A stretch of DNA of 64,000 bases from Marasmius tenuissimus (GCA_029532415.1 JAQOTA010000046.1:2046001-2110000), one strand, 5' to 3'. Shown: positions 1-13,618, counted from the first letter of the stretch. Made by a program: numbers and translations. The notes: generated from the letters alone by a model not told the origin.

Positions 1-170
1 TGGCGGTCGTGGTGGTTCTGAACCAAACACGCGAATGACTCGCGGTCAATTCAAATCGTTGCGGGGAAGCGAAACATGGCCAAACGTCGCGTGACCTAGG
101 CGTGACCATTCAATAGTTTTTCACACGAGCCTTTCTCTTACAAATTCCTCGACCTCCGTTCTGTTCTACC

Positions 171-1600
171 ATGGCTGAAGAACGAAAGAAACCAATCGCG
201 ATAATAACAATAGGAATGGCTGGTGCCGGAAAATCGACGTTCGTTCAGCGAATCAATTCATACCTCCATTCTCAAGAAAAAACGCCGTACATCCTGAACC
301 TCGATCCAGCCGTTACCCATCTTCCATTCGATGCAAACATAGACATTAGAGACACTGTGAATTACCCGGAGGTTATGAAGCAGTGTGTAAACGAAAATTT
401 CTTCTCTTGAGTGGAAACGGTAATACCGATTGTCTTTCTCAAGGTACAATCTGGGACCCAATGGAGGGATCTTGACTTCGCTCAACCTCTTCACGACAAA
501 GTTCGATCAAGTATTGGGCTTGGTGGACAAGCGGGCGGATAGTATTGAGTGAGTTCTCTCTTTAGCTTTGAAAGCCCACTTTGAAGTCTAAACCTTGACT
601 GCTGAAAGTTATGCGATTCTCGATACACCCGGCCAGATCGAAATTTTCACTTGGTCGGCTTCGGGCGCAATCATCACAGATGCTGTGGCATCCTCTCTAC
701 CTGCTGTTGTTGCATACATCATCGATACACCGAGAACAGCTTCCCCTGCCACGTTCATGTCGAATATGTTGTATGCCTGCAGGTGAGTTTCGGAGTCTTT
801 GCTCACATGGTTTCCTCGTTTAACGTTTATCTTCGTAGTATCCTGTACAAGACCAAGCTACCCTTCATATTAGTGTTCAACAAGACCGACGTTCAGCCAC
901 ATCAGTTTGCGTTGGACTGGATGCGCGATTTCGAAGAGTTCCAGGCAGCATTGGCTGAGCATGGTGGCTCGAGAGATTCAGAAGGAGAGCCCACGTACAT
1001 GAACAGCCTCATGCACAGTATGAGTCTGGTCCTCGACGAATTTTACAAGCACCTCACGGTGAGTGTTCCTCTCAGGCTACCACGTCAAAGCACCTGACAT
1101 TTTGCAAGGCTGTGGGTGTTTCTAGCATGACTGGGGACGGTGTTAAAGAGTTCTTTGATGCAGTTGATGCATCCCGGGAGTCGTACGAGAAGTATGCTCT
1201 CTCCCATACTCCCGCTGCTCGCTTCCTCACCACTTGTTTTGCAGAGAGTACCTCCCTGAACTTGCACGTGCTCGAGAGGCTCGCGAAAAGAAGTTACAAC
1301 AAGCAAAGGACGACTCAATGAACAGGCTCATGAAGGACCTTGCTGTTGATCGAGCGAGAAACCCGGCTGCAGCGCAAAACGATACCTGGGATCCTAATGC
1401 GGACGACGAGGGGGACGACGATGACGATGGCGACGTGAACATCATCGATCGTAGTAAGCATATTCATTTTCTCTCATAGCAATCGCGACAACGGCTTACG
1501 AACGGTAATAGGCGAAGAAAGTTGGCCTGGTCAATACATCGATGTTACCCGCGCACAACGGCATCCAGAGGAGAGAATCAACTGGCCAAGACCAGGATAG
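171..1600 (+). CDS. NPA3: GPN-loop GTPase 1 (Npa3/XAB1-type)
   Basis: This is a GPN-loop GTPase, a family that helps assemble RNA polymerase II and import it into the nucleus. The P-loop GMAGAGKST lies at residues 15-23, the family-defining Gly-Pro-Asn loop appears as YNLGPNGG after the first intron, the switch II motif as DTPGQIE, and the base-recognition motif as FNKTD. The gene has seven exons. The last intron joins IIDR to a final exon that ends in WPRPG and a TAG at 1600. The C-terminal part is a charged coiled coil rich in Arg, Glu and Lys, followed by an acidic Asp run, as is usual for GPN1 rather than GPN2 or GPN3. The start is the first ATG, preceded by a pyrimidine-rich leader. It converges on CDK1 across about 0.8 kb. 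Confidence 0.93.
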
Positions 1601-2375
1601 AGCGCTATTCGGTTCAGGAATACTACAATTACCTGTAGAGTCATATAATCACTTGTAACGCGATGGTCGGTGGTGTTCCGATTCGGGCTTCGTGCACCAG
1701 CCCGATCTTTTACCTGTGATACCACGAGTTTTATCATGGATGTCTTAAGACTCGCTGCGAGTACTCGATCTATGAGCATGCGTTGAGACTAGAATTCTGA
1801 AGCCTGAGGTACCACTGAACCGCCGTATTTAGACGCCTCTCAACCTTCCAACCTTTGTTCCACAGGCCGGTACTCGAGAAAACCTACTCGAAAACTCCGT
1901 TCAGCTTGTTATACACTCGTTAATCCACGACAATTTCTCATGCACCATAAAGAACACAATATACATTCGATTTGCGTCGCGATCGTACGACGGGAAATGG
2001 AGGGCTACACCACGATACAACATGTTCGGATTACTATAAGTAGATCGAAAGGCAAAGAAAGTGGAAGACAGAGACACTCGGAGCAAAAGAGATACAACGT
2101 CTGGACGCGAAAGGGGTTATGATGTGTGTATTGTGTATTGAGGCATGCATCGGTCGGAAAATGATTGCTACGAATGAGAATAATAGATAATTGAGAGGAA
2201 TGCATAATAACGACAGTAGTTGAGAGATGGGACGAAGAAAAGGGACTCGAACTAGCCGGGGTCTAGAGTATTTCGCTCGTGATACGGAAACGAGAAAACT
2301 GGGACATACATAGGACAACAAGCGGCACAGCGATAGAGTGGGTGGAAAGGATCCGAAAAGGTTGCATGACCGTCA
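1601..2375. other. Intergenic, convergent 3' ends
   Basis: This lies between the stop codons of the GPN GTPase (+) and CDK1 (-). Only short unrelated frames occur and no domain is recognisable. It presumably holds both 3' untranslated regions. Confidence 0.6.
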
Positions 2376-4064
<1,689 letters not shown>

Positions 4065-5191
4065 GCTTGTTATTCCAGAGGCGTTGAAAAGCGAAGCAGC
4101 AGACGAGATGAGTGAAGTCGATGAGAGGTGAATTAGAGTCTTGCAAGGAAGGAATAAAAAAGCACAGAGATCTAGAGTAAAATAAAGGGTTCGAGAATTG
4201 GAGGGGGTGGAGGTGGGGTGGATGAAAGCCTGTCGCAAAGGCCAGTCAAGGTTATAACGGTCAAAATGATGGATAACGTAATTACCATGAGACACAACCA
4301 TCGGGCGCGATTCAAATTGTGATGGGAACCGACGCTAAGCCACAAGCAATATTTAGGGTTCCTTTTCCAGTTGCACCACTGAATCGTATCCATAGTCTCG
4401 AATTTGTTCTAGCCTCTCAGAATGTATGAAGCAGCCGTATATAGAGCTCATACTGAGAACAGCGGCGCGTAATAAGGATAGCAGTGGGCAGCTATACTAT
4501 TTGACTGACAACACTATTACACCGTGCTCCTCAACCCATTCATTTCACCCCGAAATGGCATGATGAGACTGCCTTCATAGGTGTATTCTCGTCACTTCCC
4601 GGCCCCCTCAGTGCAATATGTCAATGCCAAAGGCATTCCAGAATAGACTTTTTGTTTTTTTGGGAGCCTTGGAAACGAACTGTAAGCGGGGAGATGGGAA
4701 GGCACAGACTAACCTGCATTCCGCAGGATCAAATTCCCTCCTTACCCAGTACCCAATACGGGCAGCGGTAAGGGAGAACATATGCTCAGGACGAGAGAAA
4801 ATCACAGGACCGCACCTTAGAAGGCACCACGCCGAACGCGTGATACATGGGTACGTGGCTAGGGTCGGCGTCGGTGAGTACGGTCCACCGCAAACACCGC
4901 AGAGTACACGGACTGGGTCGCGCAATGACATATAGATTGCACACGCAATCATATTGCCCTCCAGTTCTTCCTGGTGATATGGCCGCGGGCCATAACATTG
5001 GAGGTGATGGTTCATTGCCTGTAATCGGAGGGTCATTGATGAGGGATTCAAAATTTTGCCGGTACTCAAGGAGAAACAGGGTGATTCCACGTCCCACATA
5101 AAGATCGTCTGAGGAATGTGTCAATATCAATATTGAGTGCGAACTAATTATACACAAGATATCGTTGATGTTCCAATTCCTTCGGGCGACT
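4065..5191. other. Gene-poor stretch between CDK1 and the p47-like gene
   Basis: This holds the CDK1 promoter and the 3' flank of the p47-like gene. On the minus strand two overlapping frames stay open over about 4608-5217 (163 and 143 codons). Neither has a recognisable domain, and the two cannot both be coding. A small unknown gene is possible, but I see no positive evidence for one. Confidence 0.4.
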
Positions 5192-6724
5192 CTAGTCCCA
5201 CTTCTGAACAACGACACTGTTCTTGAGTTCGGCGCCCTCTATCGTCGCGGTGTTATCATCGAGGACGCGATTCGGGAAGGTCGTCGCGATACTGTAAGGG
5301 CGAGTCAGGTTTTCTGGACGCGACCTGTGAGGGTGTATTAGAACCAATTTCTCCAACAACGAGTGAAGCACACAAACGCGTTAATGAAGTTTCTAAGATC
5401 GAGAACAGTATGCGTGAGGTTCATCCGGGCAACAAGGCTAAGCAAAATGCGTCAATAAATACGAACTTAGAATCTGAGAGGACATCCGAGGTAGGCTCAC
5501 CGGGTTCCGTCAGCCAACCGGACCTGTACACTCGTCGTAGGCTTGGACTGATCAACCTCAAAAACGGTGGAGATGGAGGATCTTGTCGTAGAGGCGGGAG
5601 GCTCGGAGGAAGATGGGCTAGCTGCTGGGAAGGACCCAGGCATTGCACTGCTGCTCGCAGATCCAGCGACCTCGGGGACAGGGGCCCCTAGACGGTTTCC
5701 AGAGCCGTGGAAAGCACCTCTCTTCGGAGGTACATAATCTTCATTGGTACGTTTCTGTACCCTGAGTTCGACAGGCTCGCCGGGTTGCACGTTCAAGATG
5801 GAAGGAGGAGCCCGCCTAAAGAGCGACGTAAGATGAAATCAAGACATACATAGAACGGTGAACGCACCCCGAATGGATTTCCGCCAGAACAGCCTCGTTA
5901 TTTGGATCGTCGTATCTCATGAGTTCGCCATCTTCAACCGTGAAGCCGTCTCGCCAAAATACGAGGTGTCGAATCGTCGGTCCAGCTTCAGCGGACTAGT
6001 GAATCGATATTCCTGATCTGAGAAATGCTGAGCATACCATTATTATCCACAGTGTCAGGGTCAGGGACGAATGAGCTATCCACATCATCACTGCCAAGCG
6101 TATGCCCTCCACCGGAGAAAACAGTGTTTCGAGCGCGTTGTTCGGGGGGTGGTCCGCGTCTGAAATGGAATGCCACATAGATTGAGTTGAGAACGTTTCA
6201 GATTTCAATGGTATACGCACTCAGCCGCCCTGCGTAGGAGATCCCTGACGACGTTGCCTCCGGGAACGCCACCCTGTTCTCCTTGTCTGCCTGGATTTTG
6301 TACCGATATTCCACTAAAAGCGCATTGATCGCAGATCGACATAAAGATTCACAGAAACATACCTCCTCTCGCCACCAGCAAACCAATTTTCGCCTTCACC
6401 TTCGCCACTTTCATCGTCATCGTCGTCGTTCCCTCTGCGTCCGCCAGATGATGGAGGGGGCACAGCTGGTCCACTGCTGGATATGATATCACGCAAAGTT
6501 CTCATCCTCGAGTCGCCGGTAGAGCTAGATGAAGAGTTCCTGTCCTTTGGATAAGCAGGATACACAATGAGAACATTGAGGTGTCGTAGTCACCCAGAAT
6601 TGTTCCAGTCACCAATGCGGCCTACTCGTGGTGCCGAGTTCGATTGACCCCATGAGGAAGGCAAAGGCTGATTCGATCCACCACCTAGGGAGCGGCCGCC
6701 ACTGTTGACATTGTCGTCGGACAT
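5192..6724 (-). CDS. SHP1: p47/Shp1-like Cdc48 cofactor (SEP and UBX domains)
   Basis: This is an adaptor of the AAA ATPase Cdc48/p97, used in ubiquitin-dependent membrane fusion and protein degradation. From the N-terminus there is a Gly/Ser-rich stretch (LGGGSNQPLPSSW), then DSRMRTLRDI, and an acidic linker with five Asp followed by ENWFAGGERR. Next comes the region ISVQNPGRQGE to DLLRRAAE. The SEP domain follows (RNTVFSGGGHTLGSDD, IRHLVFWRDGF, DGELMRYDDPNN, IHSGRAPP, NVQPGEPVELRV), then a Ser/Pro linker and a UBX domain (TSVQVRLADGTR, SRPENLTRPY, TTFPNRVLDD) ending KNSVVVQKWD. The gene has several short introns. Unlike human p47, the N-terminus shows no clear UBA domain. Start chosen at the ATG giving MSDDNVNSGG. 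Confidence 0.92.
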
Positions 6725-7349
6725 GATTTCAATGCAGTCAGCGTAGAAGAGCAAGTCGAGGAAGACGTAATTCAGATTCTAGGGACGCGTAAGAGGCGAG
6801 AAGTTCTCACGGCCAGTGCCTGCCGTTCTGCTTGGACCTCTTCGAGACGGCAATTGGACGGCAAAATCCTTGTTCTACCTTGACCTGAACGTCAAATGCC
6901 CCACTGACTGCGGCCTATTCTTTCTTCCAGCTCATAAGGTTCTCGCTTGGATCTGCAGCTGGTCAAAGCTCCAAAGACCTGCTCCTGTGGTCCCTTGTCA
7001 TCCACTGTCCCCCTCGCAAATGACGGGCTGTCCACACCATCATGAAGGCTGTCGTTCGTGTACCCGTGTACCAAATTAGAGGCTGGTATCAGATCCATAA
7101 GCACACAGATTCCGAGCCCTTCTGTGACCGCTAATGTGTGAACTGATTATCTACGCTGGCACTTAAAGTTCATGGGCATCTGGTCGACCTACACTGCTAG
7201 CGACTCCCACGTTACTCTCCGACATACTTATTGACCTTAATATCTGTGACATTCCACTAGCAGATTTTGGACGAGCCCCGAGATCTCTAGGCTCAATTCA
7301 AAGACGCCCTTTAAAGTCACTTTGTCTTTTCTGAGGAACCCACTTCAAC
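6725..7349. other. Divergent promoter region
   Basis: This separates the p47-like gene (-) from the seven-helix protein (+). No conserved frame is seen. Confidence 0.5.
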
Positions 7350-8919
7350 ATGGCCAACGACATCCCCCTCAACGTCGTACGTACCTGCGGTTTCAATCCT
7401 CACTGTGGTAGCTGACTCACCAGACGTTGACTAGATGGGCTTAACAGCACTATGGGTACGTCTTGATTGCCTTAGTTCCCCGAGCGTGTCCTCAATGACT
7501 ATCTCTTCAAGACGGAGACAGTTTTATACGGTATCTCGCTCTTTGTTGCCCGTACATGGAACAACACTGAATGGACGTTCGACGTCGTCAACAGGGCTGT
7601 ACACCACACTCTTTTTTATCTGTATCTATACTCTTTTCAACAGTTCGAAGCTCAACAAAACATTGCTGGCATCAGCAGTGGCCATGCATCTCCTTTGCAC
7701 AACCCACGTCGCCATCGATTTTCACCGAGCCATTGTGGCCTTCACTGGCTCTCAAGGTGCAGTGGTTTACTATGCGCAGTTCTGGGATCCAACGAATACC
7801 GCACGGCAGGCGATCTATGTCACCAACAAGTGAGTCTGGACGTTTTTTTCGGATATTACGATGATTCAAAGCAAAAATGAATATCTTAGCTTCATAGCTG
7901 ACTCGCTTGTGGTACGATCATGGCCATCTTCGCTTCCTTACGCGCTCATGACACGCGTTTTTTAGGTTTATCGTTTGTACGTCGTCTGGGGCCATCGATG
8001 GAAAATTGCCGCAATACCTGTCTTCATGTTGGTCGCGACATCGGGTGGGTACATTCATCATGCCTATCACTCCCCCTGCTCAGGAACCTTCCGCTTTTCA
8101 TTTCAGTCTGCGGTTATGTCGGGGTCTGGCAGTATACACGTATTCAGCCCGGCTCGAACGCTTATGTCAAGGATATCATCGTATGGGGCCAAGCCTTGTT
8201 CGGGATGTCCCTAGGCACGAACGTTATTGGAACTGTCCTTGTGGGTTAGTGGGTCTCGCTCGCTTCGGGAATCACGGACCTCATTCATCTGCCCTACACC
8301 GCGACAGCTAGCAGAATCTGGTGGCTGGGTCGTCAAATGCAAAATCGCGGCCTTGTAGAAAGTGACAACGAAAGGTACAAGCGAGCAGTCTCAATGATGT
8401 GCGTCTAGTTCCCGAAGCAGCTATCACGATCGGGCTCACATATTGAGCGCTGCACGCAGGATCGAATCTGGATCTCTGTATTCAGTTTCCTTTATAATAT
8501 TCCTGATTCTATACGGACTTAACATGCAGAGCGCGTCGGTGAGTTTTTGCTTGCCCCATTGAGACCGTTTCACTGAAATTGTGTGCGCAGTACATTACAT
8601 TTGACGCCTTGGTCCAGATCACGGTACGAGCGGCATGCCATCATTTGTGTGTTTCACCTCCTGATCGTTGAGCGCTACACAGGGAATCGCTCCCACTCTT
8701 ATCATCGTGCGGGTAGCTCTTGGGAGCACGACCAAGTTTCGAGAATCGAAGTTCTTTGGCCAGGGCAGTCGTGGCACCATCATTCCTTTACGAGTCCAAC
8801 AACCCCCAAAGTCTGACCTTGTTCACGCCGAAACCCAAAGTCAACATAGCCCGAAGTTCAGCGAATTCGATGATACCTCCACGTACCGTACTCCTACTTT
8901 GTACTCAAATCCCGTGTGA
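7350..8919 (+). CDS. Seven-helix membrane protein of a basidiomycete-type family
   Basis: This is predicted to be an integral membrane protein with about seven hydrophobic segments. Recognisable ones include TLFFICIYTLF, LLASAVAMHLLCTTHVAI, IAAIPVFMLVATS, VSFIIFLILYGL and IAPTLIIVRVALG. A charged cytoplasmic tail rich in Ser and Thr ends at YSNPV. Residues typical of large Agaricomycete families of unknown function are present (VYRLYVVWGHRWKI, AGRIWWLGRQ, KFRESKFF). The start is small and intron-dense: MANDIPLNV, then a seven-codon exon MGLTALW, then a 19-base exon TETVLY. I chose these splice sites because they join into the expected first helix. An alternative reading retains longer exons. 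Function is unknown. Transport or sensing are guesses only. Confidence 0.75.
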
Positions 8920-9259
8920 TGTCTCGGCCTGTGATTAATAAAGTGAGGTCGGAAAGAAACACCCATATGCACCCACAAGTGTGAGAGTGTGAGAGCATGA
9001 CAAATTAAGGACCCGAACATGATGTTTGTTCTTGCGCTCTTCATCTTTCCTCCACCATATCTAGTCACACGATGCTACGACAGGTCAGAGGCCCGCATTG
9101 CTCAGTACTTAGACTATGACCAAACCGGAATTTGGTATGGGTCCGATGACTTCTGGGCCGAATTGAGACAAAAAGCAGTCGGGACTGCAATACTCCGCCT
9201 CAGCGCTCATCTTCTGACCACCATCTCCTCTTGATCTCCTCTACAGCTATCGAACAACG
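8920..9259. promoter_or_regulatory. Upstream region of the formate dehydrogenase gene
   Basis: This short gap between two co-oriented genes ends in a pyrimidine-rich tract (about 9205-9245) directly before the formate dehydrogenase ATG, a common fungal promoter feature. No TATA box is evident. Confidence 0.4.
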
Positions 9260-10732
9260 ATGAAAGTTCTTGCAATCCTCTACGACGGCTTCAAAGCAGC
9301 CCAACAAGAGCCTCGCCTGCTGGGAACAGTAGAGAACAAGGTAACAGAACTCATGATTCCTTGAAGGCCTTGACACTGATAGCTCCTCAGTTGGGGCTCG
9401 CAGAGTGGTTGAAATCGCGAGGACACGAATACATAGGTGCATATATTCAGCCCTTGTATCACCTGTTGGTCTCACTGAGCGTTCCATTACAGTCTCCAGT
9501 AGCAAGGAAGGACCAGACAGTGATTTCCAGAAACACATTCAAGATGTCTGTACTCTTGTCCTGTTCCCGTCGACGACTTTTCTCATCGACAGCTTTAGGC
9601 AGAAGTGCTGATTACGACCCCATTCCATCCGGGCTATCTGACGAGGGATTTGGTTCAGAAAGTGAGTTGTGCTTGCACGATATCCAAGAGCATATAATGA
9701 CTGGTTCCTCTGACATATTATCCGAACCTAGGCCAAGAATTTGAAGCTTTGCATAACCGCTGGTGTCGGCTCTGATCATATCGACCTCAACGCCGCCGTT
9801 GATCATAAGATACAAGTTCTCGAAGTCTCTGGTTCCAATGTAACATCCGTTGCAGAGCACGTCGTCATGAGCATTCTCTTGCTCGTTCGCAACTTCGTTC
9901 CCGCTCATGAAGTAAGACTTACACGTCGTCGAATTAGAGGCATTTGTGGACAACAAAACCGTTTTCTAGATGATTGAGCGAGGAGACTGGCAGGTCTCCG
10001 ACATCGCACGACAAGCATTCGATCTCGAAGGAAAGGTCGTCGGAACTATCGGGGCTGGCCGTATTGGATACCGTGTCTTGCAACGCCTTGTCCCGTTCAA
10101 TACGAAGGAGCTCTTGTACTATGACTACGCGCCTCTTCCTGAGGAAGCTGCTCGTGCCATTAAGGCACGCAGGGTTGAGGACCTCGAAGTGAGCCTCCTT
10201 TTCGAACGCGTGAAGCCTCGGTTTCTGACAGCTTTCCACTAGGAATTCGTCTCCCAATGCGACGTTGTTACTTTGAACGCACCTCTCCACGAAGGCACTC
10301 GCGGTCTCATCAATGACAAGCTTCTGGCCAAATTCAAGCCCGGCGCATGGCTCGTCAACACTGCTCGTGGCGCCATCTGCGATCGGGACGCCGTCGCTCG
10401 TGCTCTTCAGAGCGGGCAGCTTTCTGGTTACGCAGGCGACGTCTGGAATGTTCAGCCTGCACCCAAAGACCATGTTTGGCGCACCATGAAGAACCCTCTT
10501 GGAGGAGGAAATGGGATGGTCCCACACCACTCCGGTTCGACTCTTGACGCTCAGGCCAGGTATGCAGATGGGACGAAGAAGATCCTCGAGAATTACTTAG
10601 ATGGGAAGGCTCAGGAAGCTCAGAACGTGATTGTCGGCTTGGGTATGTCGCTCACTTTCATCAAACAAACAAGCCTAACCGCGGTTGATCTGGACAGGCA
10701 AATACGAGACAAAAGCCTACGGTCGACGCTGA
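9260..10732 (+). CDS. FDH1: NAD-dependent formate dehydrogenase
   Basis: This oxidises formate to CO2 with NAD+, in fungi used to detoxify formate and recover reducing power, for example from oxalate breakdown. The frame begins [15 protein letters not shown]. It contains the catalytic-domain segments [15 protein letters not shown] and [12 protein letters not shown], the dinucleotide-binding motif [16 protein letters not shown], the conserved Arg in [13 protein letters not shown], the segment [12 protein letters not shown] and the His motif [17 protein letters not shown]. All expected catalytic elements are present and the protein is about 360 residues, normal for the family. The last exon reads KYETKAYG and stops after two Arg. 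There is no mitochondrial presequence in this start, so a cytosolic enzyme is likely. A 198-codon frame on the opposite strand is a shadow. Confidence 0.96.
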
Positions 10733-11221
10733 GTGGTTGGACGACTATGTTCTGAATTCATTCAAGGATGTCTGTGAAGCGACTGTATTTGGGTATACTA
10801 CGAGATTGTACTGTGCGAGTATTTCCCATGAAGTGTATAAAGTTCTGTCAAGTCCCCACAAGCGCACGAGATATCCCAATTTTTGAAATCAACAAATCAT
10901 GGATGTTCCTTCAAGCTCACGTTGTAAATTGTCTTATCTGGCAGTAAGTTAGCAGAATGAAGTTTTCAACGTCTTGGTAAGAGCCCCAGATGGTTGGTCC
11001 TCACTTCTGCCTTCAGGAATCCGGGAAAAGATCGAAACGACGGTGGATTTGCTACTGGTCATTTCGCCGGCAGGATTTGTTTTATTGGGTTTTACATCCC
11101 CTTAGGACTTACAGATGCAGGGACCTAGTGTACAATTCGAGTCTATCGAGTTACAAACAATAACGACACAGGATTACAATCCGTCTATGGTGGAAACGGT
11201 CTAGTCACCGCCACTTTGGAC

Positions 11222-12215
11222 ACGCGCCAAATTGGCCCGACAACAACAGGTCTGCGCGCCTACTTTTAGCGCCCATCTCGGTGGCCTTGCCAGGACTCAA
11301 AAAAAAAAAAACAAGTGTCCCTCCTCCACCCACTGGGTTTCTTTGAGGCTCTGGACTCCTTTTTACCCTCCTTATAGACTTCGAGGACTCTCAGAACAAC
11401 AGTTGGAGTGGCGCTAACCGGCGCTTGGCGGGCGCTTAGAAGGGCGCTTAGGGTCGCGCCAAAATTGGCCAAACTTCGAAAGAATATAACCTTGGTCGCC
11501 GCCTTACGCGGCACGGCCCGCTACTGAAATGTCAATGACTGTACTGTAGCAAGGCCTCAAATAATGGTTTACAGCCCTATGGAAGACTCAAATTGGGATA
11601 CAGATCATGGATTTACCATACAGCTTATAGTACAGGGCCCAGGCCTGACTCCTGAGGGCTTTGGAAGCAACTCCATTGATATTGTGCCTGTTTTTTGGTA
11701 CTGTGATGAGTCGGATACACTCATGAACATGCTAGTCAGATGTTGAGTACGAATGCTAACAGAGAGCATTACTCGTCGCCCGGCCTTTGGCCGGCTCCTC
11801 GTAATTACCCAAAGTTAAAATTGTCTCTAATAGCTCTCGAAGACGCTGTGCTTGAGAGGTGCATGATGGTTATCATCATGCTGAATCTTGGTCCGAGTAG
11901 CAGCTTCTGAGTGCTTAAGAAGACCCAACAGAAAGCTGCGCTATGGCAGAGTCGTCCAGGACAGCAAGGGACAGCGCTTATAAACGGCATGAGCGGCGCT
12001 TAAAAGATTGACATGGCGCCAATTTTTGTCGCGCCAAGCCTCACCGACTGAATGGGCGAGCTGTCATTCTTCCCCCCTTGCATCGAGAGAAATTCAGTAC
12101 GGAGTAGCGCTTAAATTTGTATGGATGGCGCTAGATTTGAGTGTTATGGCGCTTGGACGGCGCTTTCGAGGATGAACGGCGTCTGTTGATCACGTTTTGG
12201 GCGCCAAAAGGCAGA
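11222..12215. repeat. Cluster of short GGCGCTT-type motifs, possible non-autonomous DNA transposon
   Basis: At least ten copies of (A/G)GCGCT(T/A) occur on the plus strand in two groups, about 11410-11450 and 11970-12165. A reverse-oriented copy lies near 11267. They are interspersed with near-palindromes such as GCGCCAAATTGGCC (near 11224), GCGCCAAAATTGGCC (near 11455), GGCGCCAATTTTTG (near 12014) and GGCGCCAAAA near 12209. The roughly 0.5 kb between the groups is low in such motifs. Arrays of short motifs near both ends resemble subterminal transposase-binding repeats of non-autonomous elements. I could not define exact terminal inverted repeats or target-site duplications, so the borders are approximate. 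Confidence 0.4.
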
Positions 12216-12441
12216 ATTCTCACGAAGCGAGCTTTTTTTTTTCACCATGGTAAATACCCTTCTACTTCCTTACGTCAGTAGCGGGAAACTCGGTCAATTT
12301 TGATCCTATGGACTATCGGTCTGAGGATTCTAATCTATGTATATGTATGTGTTTTTCTGTTAGATGCTTGAGGATTATGATTAAAACCGCATGTGCTATT
12401 TATTTTGTACAAAAGTAGCGGTGTTTAGGCCGTTTGCACCA

Positions 12442-12536
12442 TAGACTCGAGACCCAGTGCGCGAACAGGTGTGGGGCCCCTTCTCCTTCACCGCCGCGGC
12501 TACGAGGGTCCGCGAAGTGACTGGGTCTCGAGTCTA
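12442..12536. repeat. Perfect 17-bp inverted repeat with a 61-base spacer
   Basis: TAGACTCGAGACCCAGT at 12442-12458 is the exact reverse complement of ACTGGGTCTCGAGTCTA at 12520-12536. The spacer is GC-rich. It could be a foldback element, a small hairpin-forming element or the arms of a tiny transposon. It lies in the 3' flank of the Mug135-like gene. Confidence 0.85.
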
Positions 12537-12578
12537 CAATCCGTCAACAATAAAAACACAGCATTATAACCAATAGTC

Positions 12579-13618
12579 TCATTCTGCACGGTGCTCGGGC
12601 CTCGGGAGCAACTTGGCGGCACCAATCGCGACCAAGACAAGCGTTCGCATCTCTAGGATGGTCATAGACTCCTTCCAATGACCCTCTTCATCCTCGTTGA
12701 CAGGCTCGCCAAAATACCCATGGAGGTAGCCTCGTACCTGGTTCTCCCCTAGGCTGTTGACAGCACGAACAGACGCAAGGGGGGGTAGATCTACTGCTTT
12801 TGCCGATGAGCGGCCGTCGGGATACTACTGGAGAGTGAGTGACCATGTAGGGCGTGTTTGAGAAGGTTAAACATACCTTTCGCTCAAACGTAGCTCTTGT
12901 CCCCCATGGCATCGTACCGTTCTTCAATGGGACTTGATACAATTTGCTACCATCTGCCAAGGCATTGCGTGCCTGGACAAGACAAGAGGTATAAGATAAA
13001 CAATAAGTATTCAATGATCAAGTGATTGAGGTGGGGAACAGCCAACCTGGATATCACGGAGGTTAATTTCGTGCACGATTGAGTACACTTTCTTGGTGTC
13101 TTCCGAAATTCTCTCCAACTGTTCCTTTGTCTCGCGATGCACTTTCTTGGTGTCTTCCGAAACTCTCTCCAACTGTTCCTTTGTCTCGCGAGCAACCCTG
13201 TCGATACGATCAGAGATTTCATTCTTCAGTGCAGTCGCCCATGGAGCTTGAGGGCCGTAGTCGTGAGTTAAGGGCATGTATCATCATGCAAAGGTGAGGC
13301 CTACGTTCTTGTTGATCTTGCCCCTGTACTGCATTGAGGTTGTCGTTATACGCGAGGACGCGTTGTTTGTATTGCTCAGCTTCGAGGACCGCCAGTCGGT
13401 CTTGACCAGCGTTTCTCCCTAAAGTACCGATTAGATCGTATGCAGACAACTAGGTGGGACTGGGACTCACGATAATCGTCGAATATACGGGCTGCATACA
13501 TCACCGCGGCTAGTTGATCAGCAACTTGAATTTTGGAGTTTTCATCTAACTGGATTGGGCTTGGGCGAGCCGCGTTACCATGGTTGCCGACGTCGGAGAG
13601 GATGGGAACCTGGGGCAT
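12579..13618 (-). CDS. Mug135-like C-terminal domain protein with tandemly duplicated coiled coil
   Basis: The protein starts MPQVPILSDVGN. An Ala-rich helical segment follows (VADQLAAVMYAARIFDDY), then a charged coiled coil that includes two nearly identical 17-residue units (RETKEQLERVSEDTKKV and RETKEQLERISEDTKKV). The C-terminal part, ARNALADGSKLYQVPLKNG to YPDGRSSAKAVDLPPL and NSLGENQVRGYLHGYFG, resembles the Mug135-like C-terminal domain seen in many basidiomycete proteins. The name comes from a fission yeast meiosis-upregulated gene; the function is not known. Splicing is inferred: the acceptor giving YPDGR is needed, because the one three bases upstream would put a stop codon in frame. 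Stop is TGA at 12579-12581. Confidence 0.7.
13085..13188. repeat. Two tandem 51-base units inside the coding sequence
   Basis: Two almost identical 51-base units are adjacent, differing at one or a few positions. Each encodes one coiled-coil block of the Mug135-like protein, so the duplication keeps the frame. Confidence 0.85.

Larger units (their letters stand above)
10733..12578. other. Gene-free, repeat-bearing block
   Basis: About 1.85 kb lies between the ends of the formate dehydrogenase (+) and Mug135-like (-) genes. No protein frame of interest occurs. It holds the clustered GGCGCTT-like motifs and the inverted repeat listed separately. Confidence 0.6.

Noticed and set aside
4608..5217. 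Two overlapping minus-strand frames (163 and 143 codons)
   Set aside because: Both cannot be coding, and neither shows a domain or splice logic. Left as intergenic.
7350..7480. A 20-base intron in the seven-helix gene (GTACGT to CCTTAG)
   Set aside because: Too short to splice. The longer intron ending at CTTCAAG gives the expected helix.
9934..10530. 198-codon frame on the minus strand
   Set aside because: It lies antisense to the formate dehydrogenase, whose protein family is certain. It is a shadow frame.
12442..12536. The inverted repeat as a tRNA or small RNA gene
   Set aside because: No cloverleaf, anticodon arm or Pol III boxes can be drawn. Only the two arms pair.
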